Of a stretch of 64,000 bases of DNA, positions 1 to 10,700 are shown piece after piece. Within the stretch, counting starts at the first letter, position 1; every line of letters starts with the position of its first letter. Below the pieces are notes generated by a model. The model saw only the letters and a list, made by a program, of their open reading frames with translations. It searched no databases and was not told where the DNA came from. Made by a program: the position numbers and the translations under genes. Source of the DNA: Hymenobacter cavernae. GTDB taxonomy: Bacteria; Bacteroidota; Bacteroidia; Cytophagales; Hymenobacteraceae. The DNA is taken from the NCBI RefSeq assembly GCF_014641455.1, contig NZ_BMHT01000002.1:248001-312000 (forward strand). The letters are read 5' to 3'.

Positions 1-1333
<1,333 letters not shown>

Positions 1334-1375
1334 TTAGGAGATTAGCAGGTGTATATTCGTCGGAGCAGAAATGTA

Positions 1376-1417
1376 GCGCGCTATAGCGCGAAGCGGGAGC
1401 TTCGCGCTATAGCGCGC
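1376..1417. repeat. Perfect palindrome of the GTAGCGCGAAGC family
   Basis: Two perfect 19-base arms (1376-1394 and 1399-1417) surround a GGGA loop. The right arm ends on the base before the stop codon of the GH127 gene (1418-1420), so a leftward transcript would fold into a strong hairpin right after translation ends. It has no U-tract. It shares the GCGCGAAGC...GCTTCGCGC core with the elements at 3507, 40192 and 59044. Confidence 0.85.
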
Positions 1418-3463
1418 CTACTTACCAACTGTCACTTCCGCTGTCGGCTGCGTAATCAGGTCGATGTCCAGAACCTGACGCGGAAACCACACGGTCATTT
1501 CACCTTTGCCACGGTTAGCCCAGGCGTAGTATGGAATAGCGGTCATGGTCTGCGACACGGTGCTGACGGAGTTGCTGGCCGCATCCACTTTGATGGCCGG
1601 CACTTTGGCCGTCAGCTCCATTACGCCGTTCAGCACGTCGGGCTTGTAGGCGGCCGTAAAGGCGGTGTTAGATGGCACGATGAGGTTGCTGGTTTTGCCA
1701 CTGTTGTCGGTCCACTCGGCGCAGTAGACGATAGGGCCGCGCTGGATAGCCACCTTACCTAGGTCGTCTCGCACGAGCGGGTTGGCTACCACCTGGCGCA
1801 CTTCCATCGGCAGCTCCACATCCACTACGTCGTTCTTCTGCCACTTGCGGGTTAGCACCGCGTAGCCATCCTGCACGGAGTATTGCTGCGGCTTGCCGTT
1901 GATCCGAATGGTCACCGTTTTCTCGGAAGGCGCGGCGAAGGTGTAGAGGTCGGAAGGCATGGCTTGGCCACGAGCCCAGCCGGGAATGCGCACCCGGAGG
2001 TTGAAGTTGGTCGCCGAAGCGGGGTTCACGGTAAACTTCAGACCACCATCCCACGGGTAGTTGTTCTGCTGAGTGAGCTGCACCTTCTTTTTGTTGACCA
2101 GCAGCTCGGTGCTGCCGCTCACGAACAGGTTCACAAACACGTCGTTACTGCGCTGGGCGTACACGTAGCCGGGCAGCGACGGGAACAGGCGAGCTAGGTT
2201 CGTGGGGCAGCAGGAGCAGTCGAACCAGCCGGCGCGAGCAGGCTCCGTCTGCGGGAAGCTGGCGCTGTTCTTAATCTGCATGGCGTTCGAGTAGAAGAAC
2301 GACTTGCCATCCAGCCCCACACCCGAAATCAGGCCGTTGTATAACACCTTCTCCATCACATCGATGTACTTCGACTGGCCGTGCAAGAGGAACATGCGCT
2401 GGTTCCAATACACATCGGCCACGGAGGCGCAGGTTTCGTTGTAAGCGGTGGTGTTGGGCAGCTCGTAGTTTTTGCCAAACCGCTCCCCACCAGGCACCGC
2501 ACCCGTGCCGCCGGTCACGTAGAACTTCTTCGAAACCATGTTCTCCCAAATGCTATCCACGGAAGCTAGCATCCGCTTGTCGTCGGTCAGCGCAGCTACG
2601 TCGGCCATAGCCGAGTAGAGGTATTCGGCGCGTACGGCGTGGCCGATGGCTTCGCGCTGGTCGTACACCGATTTGTCGTCCTGCCAGTAAGAGCCGTTTT
2701 TCCATACATCCGGGCTCTTGGGGTCGTAGCCTTTGTAGGTACCCCGCTGCTGAAGAAAGAACTTGGCCGTGCTCAGGTACTCAGGTTTGCCCGTCACGCG
2801 GTAGAGCTTCACCAAACCCATTTCTACAATCTCGTGGCCGGGCGCCACGCTACGCTTGCCTGGCCCAAAAACCGAGCACACCAAGTCGGCGTTTTTCAGG
2901 GCGATGTTGAGAAAGTTCTTCTTGCCAGTAGCCTGATAATGAGCCACTGCCGCTTCATAAAGGTGGCCTGAATTATACAGCTCATGGCTCAGCTCACGCT
3001 CCTTTTCCCAGCGTTCCTTCCCCGCCCAGGCGTGCGGATGCGCCGGGTCGATGGTGCGGGCCGTGTAGAGGTAGCCGTCGGGTTCCTGCGCCGCCGCCAC
3101 TTTCGCAATCAGCGCATCGACGTAAGCACCTAGCTTTTCATCCGGGTACAAGCTCATCGAATACGAAGCGCCCTCGATGGTCTTGTAGATGTCGGTGTCG
3201 TCGAAGGGGAAAGTGGTGGCAAACTTCCCTTTCTTCGCCGCCGCCATTTCAAAGTTCTTCACCCGGTTCGTGGCTTGGCAACGCTGAAAAGAAGCCGGAA
3301 TCGTAACGTCGGTATTCGTCTTGAGACGGGGCAGCCAGAAGTTATCTGTGAGCTTCACCTTGGTGAACGACACCGCCTGAATCGGGTAATCGGAGTGCTG
3401 CGCCAGCGCGGCCGTGCTCAGACCTAGGGTCAGCGTGAAGGCGGTAAGAAGGGTGGATTTCAT
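1418..3463 (-). CDS. Beta-L-arabinofuranosidase, GH127 family
   Basis: 681 residues with a Sec signal peptide (MKSTLLTAFTLTLGLSTAALAQ), so probably periplasmic. The protein is the former DUF1680 family: an (alpha/alpha)6 barrel followed by beta domains. Residues matching the characterised bifidobacterial enzyme HypBA1 are visible: Glu327 (in PGGERFG), Glu343 and Cys345 (in YNETCASV) and Cys416, Cys418 and Cys419 (in DCSCCP). In that enzyme a zinc-bound cysteine is the nucleophile, so the active site looks intact. The family releases beta-L-arabinofuranose from arabinooligosaccharides or plant glycoproteins. It sits between GH2 and GH43-like genes in a leftward run. Some relatives (GH146) have similar motifs, so the exact CAZy family is less certain than the cysteine chemistry. 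Confidence 0.93.
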   Translation of the reverse strand: MKSTLLTAFTLTLGLSTAALAQHSDYPIQAVSFTKVKLTDNFWLPRLKTNTDVTIPASFQRCQATNRVKNFEMAAAKKGKFATTFPFDDTDIYKTIEGASYSMSLYPDEKLGAYVDALIAKVAAAQEPDGYLYTARTIDPAHPHAWAGKERWEKERELSHELYNSGHLYEAAVAHYQATGKKNFLNIALKNADLVCSVFGPGKRSVAPGHEIVEMGLVKLYRVTGKPEYLSTAKFFLQQRGTYKGYDPKSPDVWKNGSYWQDDKSVYDQREAIGHAVRAEYLYSAMADVAALTDDKRMLASVDSIWENMVSKKFYVTGGTGAVPGGERFGKNYELPNTTAYNETCASVADVYWNQRMFLLHGQSKYIDVMEKVLYNGLISGVGLDGKSFFYSNAMQIKNSASFPQTEPARAGWFDCSCCPTNLARLFPSLPGYVYAQRSNDVFVNLFVSGSTELLVNKKKVQLTQQNNYPWDGGLKFTVNPASATNFNLRVRIPGWARGQAMPSDLYTFAAPSEKTVTIRINGKPQQYSVQDGYAVLTRKWQKNDVVDVELPMEVRQVVANPLVRDDLGKVAIQRGPIVYCAEWTDNSGKTSNLIVPSNTAFTAAYKPDVLNGVMELTAKVPAIKVDAASNSVSTVSQTMTAIPYYAWANRGKGEMTVWFPRQVLDIDLITQPTAEVTVGK

Positions 3464-3506
3464 GAAAGAGCGAGGTTGGTTGCTTTTGGGATGGGATTAG
3501 CAGGTT

Positions 3507-3626
3507 GTAGCGCGAAGCTCCCGCTTCGCGTATCGTTGAACGATGACGTCTGAAAACCTAGGTGCAAGTCGTTCAACGATGCGCGAAGCGGGAGCTTGGC
3601 TTACGCCTTCCTTGGGTTCGCGCTAC
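3507..3626. repeat. Intergenic inverted repeat, GTAGCGCGAAGC family
   Basis: Left arm GTAGCGCGAAGCTCCCGC... runs into ATCGTTGAACGA; the right arm begins TCGTTCAACGAT and ends CGCGCTAC. Each arm contains its own small hairpin. The spacer carries AACCTAGGTG. The right arm is split by about 20 extra bases (roughly 3596-3615) that have no partner on the left. The last bases supply the TAG stop codon of the GH43-like gene on the minus strand. Confidence 0.85.
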
Positions 3627-4579
3627 ATGTTCTTATTTAGCTTATCCAGCTCCTTTTTCGTGATGCGCAGCACGGTGCCGTGGCGGGCGCCCGCCGGGAA
3701 GTGCACCTGATCGGAGACATCAGTCCAGTTTTTCAGGTCCGTCGATTGAATAGCGCCGTACTTGTGCAAAGTGTATTTATCGAAGTAAACCAGCCACTTA
3801 GCACCTAGGTTCACCGCCGTTGGTCCTTCCGCCCAGTACTTGCCCGTGATGGGTGTCGCGGCCAGCTCGTAGGGGCCGGTTAGCTGGTTGCCGATTGCCA
3901 CGCGCAGGTTTTTCTGAGCCGGTTCGCGGGTTTCGTCTTTTAGAAACATCACGTAGCGCTTGCCATCGGGCACGATGGTGGCGTCGATGGAGTTGAAGCC
4001 GGGATTGTAGAGCAGCTTCGTTTCCGAATACGTTTTAAAGTCCTTGGTCGTGACGTAATAAAGGCGATGGTTGTAGCTGGCGTCGGCGGAGGTTTGGGTT
4101 TCGGGAAAACGCCCGGTGATGGTGCTGGCCCAATAAATCATGTACTGCTTGCTGGCCGGGTCGTAGGTGATTTCCGGTGCCCAGGTGTTGCGGGTGCCTT
4201 CTTCCTTCGCCATTACGGGTAAAAACTGCTGCTCCGACCAGTGAATCAGGTCTTTGGAGCTGGCATAGCCGATGCCTTTATCCTTCCAGCTCACCGTCCA
4301 GACCATGTGAAACTGCCCATCAACACCGCGAATAATGCAGGGGTCGCGCATGAGCTTATCGTTTGCCACGGTGGGCCGCAGGAAGGTGCTGTCATTGTGC
4401 AGGGGCGTCCACTTGTAGCCGTCGGGGCTGCTGGCCAGGTGCAGGCCATCTTCGCCGTTGCCTTTGAAGTAAGCAAAGAGCAGCACTTCGTTTTTCTTCA
4501 GCGGCTGCTGCGCCAAGCTCACGTAAGAGCTGAAGAGCAGCGCCCCGGCGCACAGCGTTTGTCGCAGATTAGTAAGCAT
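3623..4579 (-). CDS. GH43-like five-bladed propeller glycosidase
   Basis: 318 residues from the ATG at 4579, chosen because it opens a clean signal peptide (MLTNLRQTLCAGALLF...SLAQQ); the frame stays open for 23 more codons upstream. The mature part shows repeated blade motifs typical of the GH43/GH117-like superfamily: LHLASSPDGYKWTPL, MRDPCIIRGVDGQFHMVW, KDLIHWSEQQFLPV, WAPEITYDPASKQYMIYW and a late WAEGPTAV. The Asp of MRDP, the Asp of NSIDATI and the Glu of AEGP are candidates for the three acidic residues of the fold. Activity is likely on alpha-L-arabinofuranosides or related pectic side chains, given the GH127 and GH105 neighbours, but substrate cannot be read from sequence. The stop codon TAG lies inside the adjacent repeat element. 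Confidence 0.82.
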   Translation of the reverse strand: MLTNLRQTLCAGALLFSSYVSLAQQPLKKNEVLLFAYFKGNGEDGLHLASSPDGYKWTPLHNDSTFLRPTVANDKLMRDPCIIRGVDGQFHMVWTVSWKDKGIGYASSKDLIHWSEQQFLPVMAKEEGTRNTWAPEITYDPASKQYMIYWASTITGRFPETQTSADASYNHRLYYVTTKDFKTYSETKLLYNPGFNSIDATIVPDGKRYVMFLKDETREPAQKNLRVAIGNQLTGPYELAATPITGKYWAEGPTAVNLGAKWLVYFDKYTLHKYGAIQSTDLKNWTDVSDQVHFPAGARHGTVLRITKKELDKLNKNM

Positions 4580-4687
4580 ATAGCAGTAATCGAAAGGAGT
4601 AAGAACGGAACCCGGCCGGAAGGTAAACACGGCCGCGGGCGGGTGCATCCTGCTCCATCCGGTTCGCCCTCGCTCTGACGACCTAGG

Positions 4688-5935
4688 CTAAAGCGCGTGG
4701 TCCGTTTTCACATCCTGCCCCGACCAGATTTTGCGGGCGGTCCAGTCGGCGGCGGGGCTGGTCCAGAACGCATCCGTGGCGGGCAGACCTAGGGGCAGAA
4801 AAGCTACCGTGCAGAGGTAAAGGCTGCCCGTCGAAATGTAGGTTTCGCCAATGGAAGGTTGATGGCCGCACAAGCCGATCTGGAGCCAGCCTTTCGCATC
4901 AAACGTGCCCTTAGGCTCCATCGTGCGCCGGATGACGGCGGTGAGGGCGCTCCGCACTTGTCCGGCACCTAGCTCCGGCGGAAGCTGCTGCTGCAGAGCC
5001 ATTTGCCCTAACAATTGAAATGCTCCGCACCGATACGCCAACGACCGCCCAAACGCCGCGAAGGAGCCATCCGGCCCAATCAGGCGCTCCTGCACGACGG
5101 CGTAGCGGCGAGCCCGTGCCACCAGGGTTTCCAGCAAAGCCGGCGATTCTTTCTTGGCATCTACCAAGGTGCGCACCACATCCAGCAGCATCGGTTGAAT
5201 GACGTAGCTGTTGTAGTAATCCCAGTGAAAATCAGGACCATCGCCGTAGGTGCCGTCGCCTTTGTACCAGGCTAGGTGTTGCTTGATGGCGTAGTCCATT
5301 CGCACGACGTCGCCAGTGCCGGTGAGCTTGAGCAGCGCCGCTTCCACCATCGCCGTAAACAGCAGCCAGTTGCTGTATACCGGCTTGATGACGCGGCTGC
5401 TCTGCAATGCTTGCACGACCTGCGCCTGGGCGGCGGCCGGCAGCTGGCTCCACAATTGGGTGGGTGCGCGCAGTAGTCCGTGCGCCAGAAACGCGGCATC
5501 CACCAGCGGCTGCCCTCCCTGGTTGAAGTTCAAAAAGTCCGGTGACTCCGGGTTGACGGCCAGCGCAATAGCTTGCCGCGCCATCACGGCATAGCGCTGT
5601 TGCTGAGCCTTTTCCGCTTCGGAGCTAGCCGAGTGTTCGAGCCAGGGAGCCAGCCCGGCCAACGTGCGGCCCAGCGCTTCCAGGTGCGACACCGCTTTGC
5701 GGCCTTCCAGCTGCCCAGCGGCGGCTTCTATGGGCATGTTGGCTTTCAGCTGCCCGCGGGCCGCCGCTGTTAGTACCGGGTCTACGATCTTGAGCAGAGT
5801 TTGCAGCCAATAAGCGCGGTCGTTGGCGGGCGCGGCTGTTGGTGCGGCGCTGCTTTCGGCGCTGGCTATTCCCGGCAATGCCAGCACGGACAAGCAAGAA
5901 GCGCTTTGGTAGAAAAACGTTCGGCGCTTTATCAT
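4688..5935 (-). CDS. DUF2264 domain protein, exported
   Basis: 415 residues. The N-terminus (MIKRRTFFYQSASCLSVLALPGIASA) carries an RR pair followed by hydrophobic residues, so it may use the Tat rather than the Sec route. The body matches the DUF2264 family: AYWLQTLLKIVDPVL at the start, ESPDFLNFNQGGQPLVDAAFLAHGLLRAP, SSRVIKPVYSNWLLFTAMVEAALL, the acidic aromatic segment WYKGDGTYGDGPDFHWDYYNS (near the middle) and a C-terminal PSIGETYISTGSLYLC. The family is predicted to be an alpha/alpha toroid and is found in polysaccharide loci, which fits the neighbours; I know of no secure activity for this subgroup. GDGPDFHWDYYNSYV is the most likely catalytic patch. Confidence 0.85.
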   Translation of the reverse strand: MIKRRTFFYQSASCLSVLALPGIASAESSAAPTAAPANDRAYWLQTLLKIVDPVLTAAARGQLKANMPIEAAAGQLEGRKAVSHLEALGRTLAGLAPWLEHSASSEAEKAQQQRYAVMARQAIALAVNPESPDFLNFNQGGQPLVDAAFLAHGLLRAPTQLWSQLPAAAQAQVVQALQSSRVIKPVYSNWLLFTAMVEAALLKLTGTGDVVRMDYAIKQHLAWYKGDGTYGDGPDFHWDYYNSYVIQPMLLDVVRTLVDAKKESPALLETLVARARRYAVVQERLIGPDGSFAAFGRSLAYRCGAFQLLGQMALQQQLPPELGAGQVRSALTAVIRRTMEPKGTFDAKGWLQIGLCGHQPSIGETYISTGSLYLCTVAFLPLGLPATDAFWTSPAADWTARKIWSGQDVKTDHAL

Positions 5936-5974
5936 TAGGGGAGAAGCTAGGAGTTAGGAATTGGGAAGCCGTCT

Positions 5975-6068
5975 GTCATCCTGACGAAGGAAGGACCTAC
6001 TGCCAGTTGAACGGAATCATTGCGAAGAACTGCGCGCCGGGCAATAGGCCCTTCCTTCGTCAGGATGA
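5975..6068. repeat. Intergenic inverted repeat, GTCATCCTGACGAAGG family
   Basis: Left arm GTCATCCTGACGAAGGAAGG (5975-5997) pairs with a right arm ending CTTCGTCAGGATGA (6047-6068). The spacer is about 50 bases. It lies between the DUF2264 start and the GH105 stop. A closely related element with a different inner word (GAGGAACGAAGG) is at 50039-50193. Confidence 0.8.
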
Positions 6069-6102
6069 AAACGGTTTATATAAAATGGTATCAGTCAAAC
6101 AA

Positions 6103-7233
6103 TTACTTCAACTTAATCACTTCAGAGCCAGCCAGTAGAAATGCACCGGTGCCGTATACCTCCCAGCTATCCGCGGAGAAGTCGCGGCGGGGGTCGGCGC
6201 CGATGGGCTGCACCCAACCCACGCGGCCTTCCGGCGAAACCAGCTTGTTCAGGGCAACCCAGGCTTTTTGCACGGCGGGCAGGTATTGCTGCTTATCCAG
6301 GATACCTTGGTTGATGCCCCAGGCCATGGCGTAGCAATCGAAGCCGGAGCCGGAGCCCTCGCCGCCGGGGTACGCGCCGGGGTCGAGCAGACTGGAGCGC
6401 CACAGGCCGTCGGGTTGCTGAAGCTGCAACAGGCGGGCGCTCATCTGCTGAAACAGCGTGACGTAGAAGCTGCGGTTGGGGTAGTCTTTGGGCAGCTCGC
6501 TCAGGATTTGTACTAGGCCGCCCATCACCCAGCCATTGCCCCGCGACCAGAAAATCTTCTGCCCGTTGCTTTCCTTTTTGCCCTCCCCTGCTTCGTTCCA
6601 GAGGTAAGACGCATCGCGGGTGAACAGGTGCTCCTGCTGATTATATAACAGCTTGTAGGTCTGCTGATAAAGCGAGTCGTTGGTCTTGTAATACGCTGGC
6701 TGATTCAGGATACCACCTAGCTTAAGCAGCACGGGCGGACCCATAAACAAGGCATCGCACCACCACCAGGCAATGTTGTGGTTTTGCGTTTCCGGCCCCG
6801 GCTCCCGACGAAATTTATTCACCACGTCGATGGTCGGCTGGATCATGCGCTTATCCTTTTTCAGCCGGTAGAGGTTCAGGTAGGTTTGGCAGATGGCAAT
6901 ATCGTCGGCGTGGTCGTAGCGCTTACCGGGCTGCCACTTGGTCCGCTCCCCCATAGCCATAAGCGAATCCAGGATAACCTTCGATTTGGTGGTCTCATAG
7001 GCGGCAAATACGCCCGAGTAAAAGGCACCATTCGTCCAATCGACAAGGGTATGCTTGGAGTGAGCCAGCTGCCACTGCGTGACCTGTAACAACCTAGCTT
7101 TGATGTACTTGGCTCTAAAAATCTGCTTGTCGTCTGGGGCCGGCTTGGCGTCTTTGGCGTGCGCCGCACTCGTGATTAGCAAGAGGCTCAGACCGCCAGC
7201 GCGCAGCAGCGATTTTAGGGAAAGAACAGTCAT
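6103..7233 (-). CDS. Unsaturated glucuronyl/rhamnogalacturonyl hydrolase, GH105
   Basis: 376 residues with a Sec signal peptide (MTVLSLKSLLRAGGLSLLLITSAAHA). The alpha/alpha barrel motifs of the GH88/GH105 clan are clear: VDWTNGAFYSGVFAAYETT, YDHADDIAICQTYLNLY, NHNIAWWWCDALFMGPPVLLKL, FWSRGNGWVMGGLVQIL, LQQPDGLWRSSLLDPGAYPGGEGSGSGFDCYAMAWGI-like C-terminal segment. The Asp of WWCDALFM corresponds to the catalytic acid that hydrates the unsaturated uronic acid in this family. GH105 enzymes remove the delta-4,5 uronate left by polysaccharide lyases acting on rhamnogalacturonan or similar polymers. This is the first gene of the leftward run and the one nearest the divergent regulator. Confidence 0.93.
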   Translation of the reverse strand: MTVLSLKSLLRAGGLSLLLITSAAHAKDAKPAPDDKQIFRAKYIKARLLQVTQWQLAHSKHTLVDWTNGAFYSGVFAAYETTKSKVILDSLMAMGERTKWQPGKRYDHADDIAICQTYLNLYRLKKDKRMIQPTIDVVNKFRREPGPETQNHNIAWWWCDALFMGPPVLLKLGGILNQPAYYKTNDSLYQQTYKLLYNQQEHLFTRDASYLWNEAGEGKKESNGQKIFWSRGNGWVMGGLVQILSELPKDYPNRSFYVTLFQQMSARLLQLQQPDGLWRSSLLDPGAYPGGEGSGSGFDCYAMAWGINQGILDKQQYLPAVQKAWVALNKLVSPEGRVGWVQPIGADPRRDFSADSWEVYGTGAFLLAGSEVIKLK

Positions 7234-7737
7234 GTTGTGAGATGAAGTGTGGGAAGAGCAGACAGCGGAACTTAGAAAAGAACGTCATGCTGAGGCGCCG
7301 GCCGAAGCATTTCGCGTGCAATGCTAACCTTAATCATCAGATCAACTCACGCGGGGAGCAGAAAAAGTGCTGGTTGTGGTAGTACCAACCCCTCACGACG
7401 ATTGGCACTACCACGCTCGCTGCACCGGCATCCCACACTCCGGCGAACGATTTTCAGCAATAGCTACGGGCTGAATGTTGCCAGCGCAACCTAGGTTTTC
7501 GGCGGGCTGAGCCGGAGCCTGGTCACTGGATTTACGTCATGATTTCTTGCCCGCTTTCGTCAGCCTGTTACAAGCACTATTTGAATAGTTTAAAGGTAGA
7601 ACTTGCCGATAGCACCGGCGGGGGCTTTTTTAGTCGAAAAAAGGGAGTAAATTAGTCTCCTAGTAAAAAAGGCAGCAGGCTTTTCCGGCCCCTTTGTTCT
7701 TCTCTTTGCTGCTTCTCCCACAGCCATTTACTGCACA
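7234..7737. promoter_or_regulatory. Divergent control region between GH105 and the hybrid regulator
   Basis: A 504-base non-coding stretch separates the leftward enzyme genes from the rightward sensor. It should hold both promoters and the binding site of the AraC-type output domain. I see a single-arm copy of the GAACGTCATGCTGAG repeat (7281-7320), a short inverted pair GTGGTAGTACC/CACTACCAC (about 7376 and 7409-7417) and one CCTAGG. I could not identify a confident -33/-7 pair for either direction. Confidence 0.5.
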
Positions 7738-10700
7738 ATGTGTCTGGGCAATAGCTACTTCCTTTCTTCTGAGCAACAAGTGCAAACGTTTGCACATAGC
7801 TCCCTGAGCCTTTCCGCTGAGCACAAGCCTGAGGCCTCCCCGCAGCGTTTGGCCTGGGTGTTTGTGCGGGTTGTCTGCGCGCTGTTGCTGGGCTGGCACC
7901 ATCAGCCTGCCCTGGCGCAATGCGACCCGGCCGAGTTTCGCTTCGAGCATCTCACCGTCAACGACGGGCTTTCGCACAGCGACGCCATGACCGTCACGCA
8001 GGACCACGCGGGCTTCATCTGGGTGGGCACGAACCGCGGCATCGACCGCTACGATGGCTACGGGCTGAAGAAGTATTTTCTGCCCGTAAATACGCTGAAC
8101 GGCTTATCAAGCAACCGCATCAAAGTGCTGCACGTCGACCGGGCCGGGCACCTATGGGTGGGCTCCGAAAGCGCCGGGCTCAGCCTCTACGACGCCGATC
8201 ATGACCGCTTCGTGAATGTCAGTGCCCACTACGCTACGCCTGTCTCCCGCCAGCTGCTCCGCGTGCTGGGTCAGTCCCACGTGACGGCTCTCGCCTCCGA
8301 TTCGCTCGGCCGCCTCTGGATCGGCACTGCCCGGCAGGGTGCTTTCGTGCTCGACCTAGGTCAGGCCGACCAGCTGACTATCCGCCAGATACCACTTGCC
8401 GGCACTAAATCTACTGCTTACCACGTCACCAGTCTGGGCGTGGATGCGCAAGGCCAGGTGTGGCTCGGCACCTCCGACGCCGGCCTCCGAACCCTGACCG
8501 CGTCGCGCACGCTGCCTTCGGCGCTGCTGGCCCAACCAACAGCGCTGGCTAATACGCCCATCCTGGCCCTGCACCTCGACCGCCGCGGCGACCTGTGGCT
8601 TGGCGCCGATCAGCAGGTGCTTTGGGTGTCGGCCCAAAACCGGCGAGCCGGGAACCTAGGTGCCAGCTACGCCTTGCCGCAAACCTACCAGGAGCTGCAA
8701 ACCATCTACCTGGATTCATTCGGGCGGCTGTGGATCGGGACCAATTTCGGCCTGCATGTGTGGGCCGCGGCTCCGGCGCAGGCTGCCGCCCCGCCTATCC
8801 GGCTCAACCAGCCGACGCTACTCCTGCCACTCGATAATGCTCCGTTTAGCATCAACTCCGAGCGCGTACACCAAGTATTTGAAGATCAGAACCATATTCT
8901 GTGGCTGGCGGCCTCGGCGGGCGGACTGAACAAGGTAGATCTGTACCAAAAGCCCTTCCGCTACCTCCGCCGCCAGCAGACCGACCAGCCGACGCTGCCC
9001 AACAACTACATCAACGCCATCTACAAGGAAGAGGCGCACAATCTGCTCTGGATTGGTACCCGTAACGGCTTCTCCTGCTACGATCCGGCCAAGAAGACGT
9101 ACCGTAACTACCTGTATCTGAGTTGGAAGCTCCCGACCAGCACCAGCGGCGTCGATGTATCCACCATTACACAGGCCTCCGACGGCGCGCTGTGGTTTGG
9201 CACCCGCAACAATGGCGTAACCCGCCTAGAGCGCCACCGCGGCCACGATTCGCTCAAGACCTTCCCGGCGCTGCCGGCAAACCTAGGTTGGAAAAATGCC
9301 GTGGTGGAAGACCTGGCCGAAGACCGCCACGGCACTATGTGGGTTGCCACTTTCGGCTCTGGCATCAGCCAGTTCAGCTCCACGGGACAGTTTCGCAAGC
9401 ACTATCACACCGGCAACAGCGCCCTGCCGACCAACTCCTTCACCTACCTCCTCTACGACCGCACGCAGGATGTGCTGTGGGCCAGCACCCGCGATGCCGG
9501 TCTGCTGAAGCTGCGCGTTTCGGCCGACTCGCTGGTGCTGCTGAAGCAGTTTCAGTATGAAGCCAATAACCCGCATAGCCTCAGCGTGAACTACACCTGG
9601 CCGCTTTTTCAGGACCGCCAAGGCACGCTCTGGATTGGCACCATCGGCGGCGGACTGCACCACCTTGCCACCGATGCGCGCGGGCAGGAAGTCGTTCAGC
9701 GTGACAAGCAATGGCTCCCCGAAAGCGACATCGAAAGCATCCTGCCCGATGAAGACGGCAACCTGTGGCTAGGTGGCATGGGGCTTTACTGCTTCAACCC
9801 CACCACCCGGCAGTATCTGCACTACGATGTAGCCGACGGCCTACAAAGCAACTCGTTTAAGATCGGCTCAGCCTGCCGGGCCCAGGATGGCACCCTGTAC
9901 TTTGGCGGCATCAATGGCATTACCTACCTGAATCCGCGCGCCATCAAGCCAAATCCTTTCCCGCCGGTGGTGCAGATTACCGGGTTGCGCATTACCAATC
10001 AGCCCGTAGTGGTGGGTGATACCATCAACGGCCGCGTGCTGCTGACTAAAGCCTTTACCAACGCCCAAACCATTGATATTAAGGCCAATGAGAATGACTT
10101 CGCCATCGAGTTCGTTGGCCTGAACTACGCCAACCCCAGGAAGCACCGCTACGCTTACCGGCTGGTAGGCTACAACGGCAGTTGGGTGTACCCCGCCCTC
10201 GGGCAGCGCACGGCCAGCTTCGCCAACCTGCCGCCCGGCGACTACACCTTTATGGTGAAAGCCAGCAACGGCGACGGCGTGTGGTCGAAGCAGCCGGCCG
10301 TGCTGCACTTTGTGGTGCTGCCGCCGTGGTGGAAAACGTGGTGGGCCTACCTGCTCTACGCTACCGTGGTGGTGGGTACGCTGGCCTTCTACCGGCGCAT
10401 GGAAATGGCACAGCAGGCCTTGCAGAACAAGCTAGCTTTGGAGAAAGCGCTGGTAGAGAAGGAGAAAGAGCTGACCGATCTGAAGCTGGATTTCTTCACC
10501 AACGTGTCGCACGAGCTGCGCACGCCGCTCACGCTCATCCTAGGTCCAATGGAGGAGCTGCTAAGCGCCCTGCGCCCGGTGGATGGGCAGCGCAACAAAG
10601 TCATGCTCATGCACCGCCAGACGCGCAAGCTCCTCGACCTGGTGAATCAGTTGCTGGATTTCCGCAAAGTGGAATCAGGCAAGGTGCCTTTGCGGGCCAG

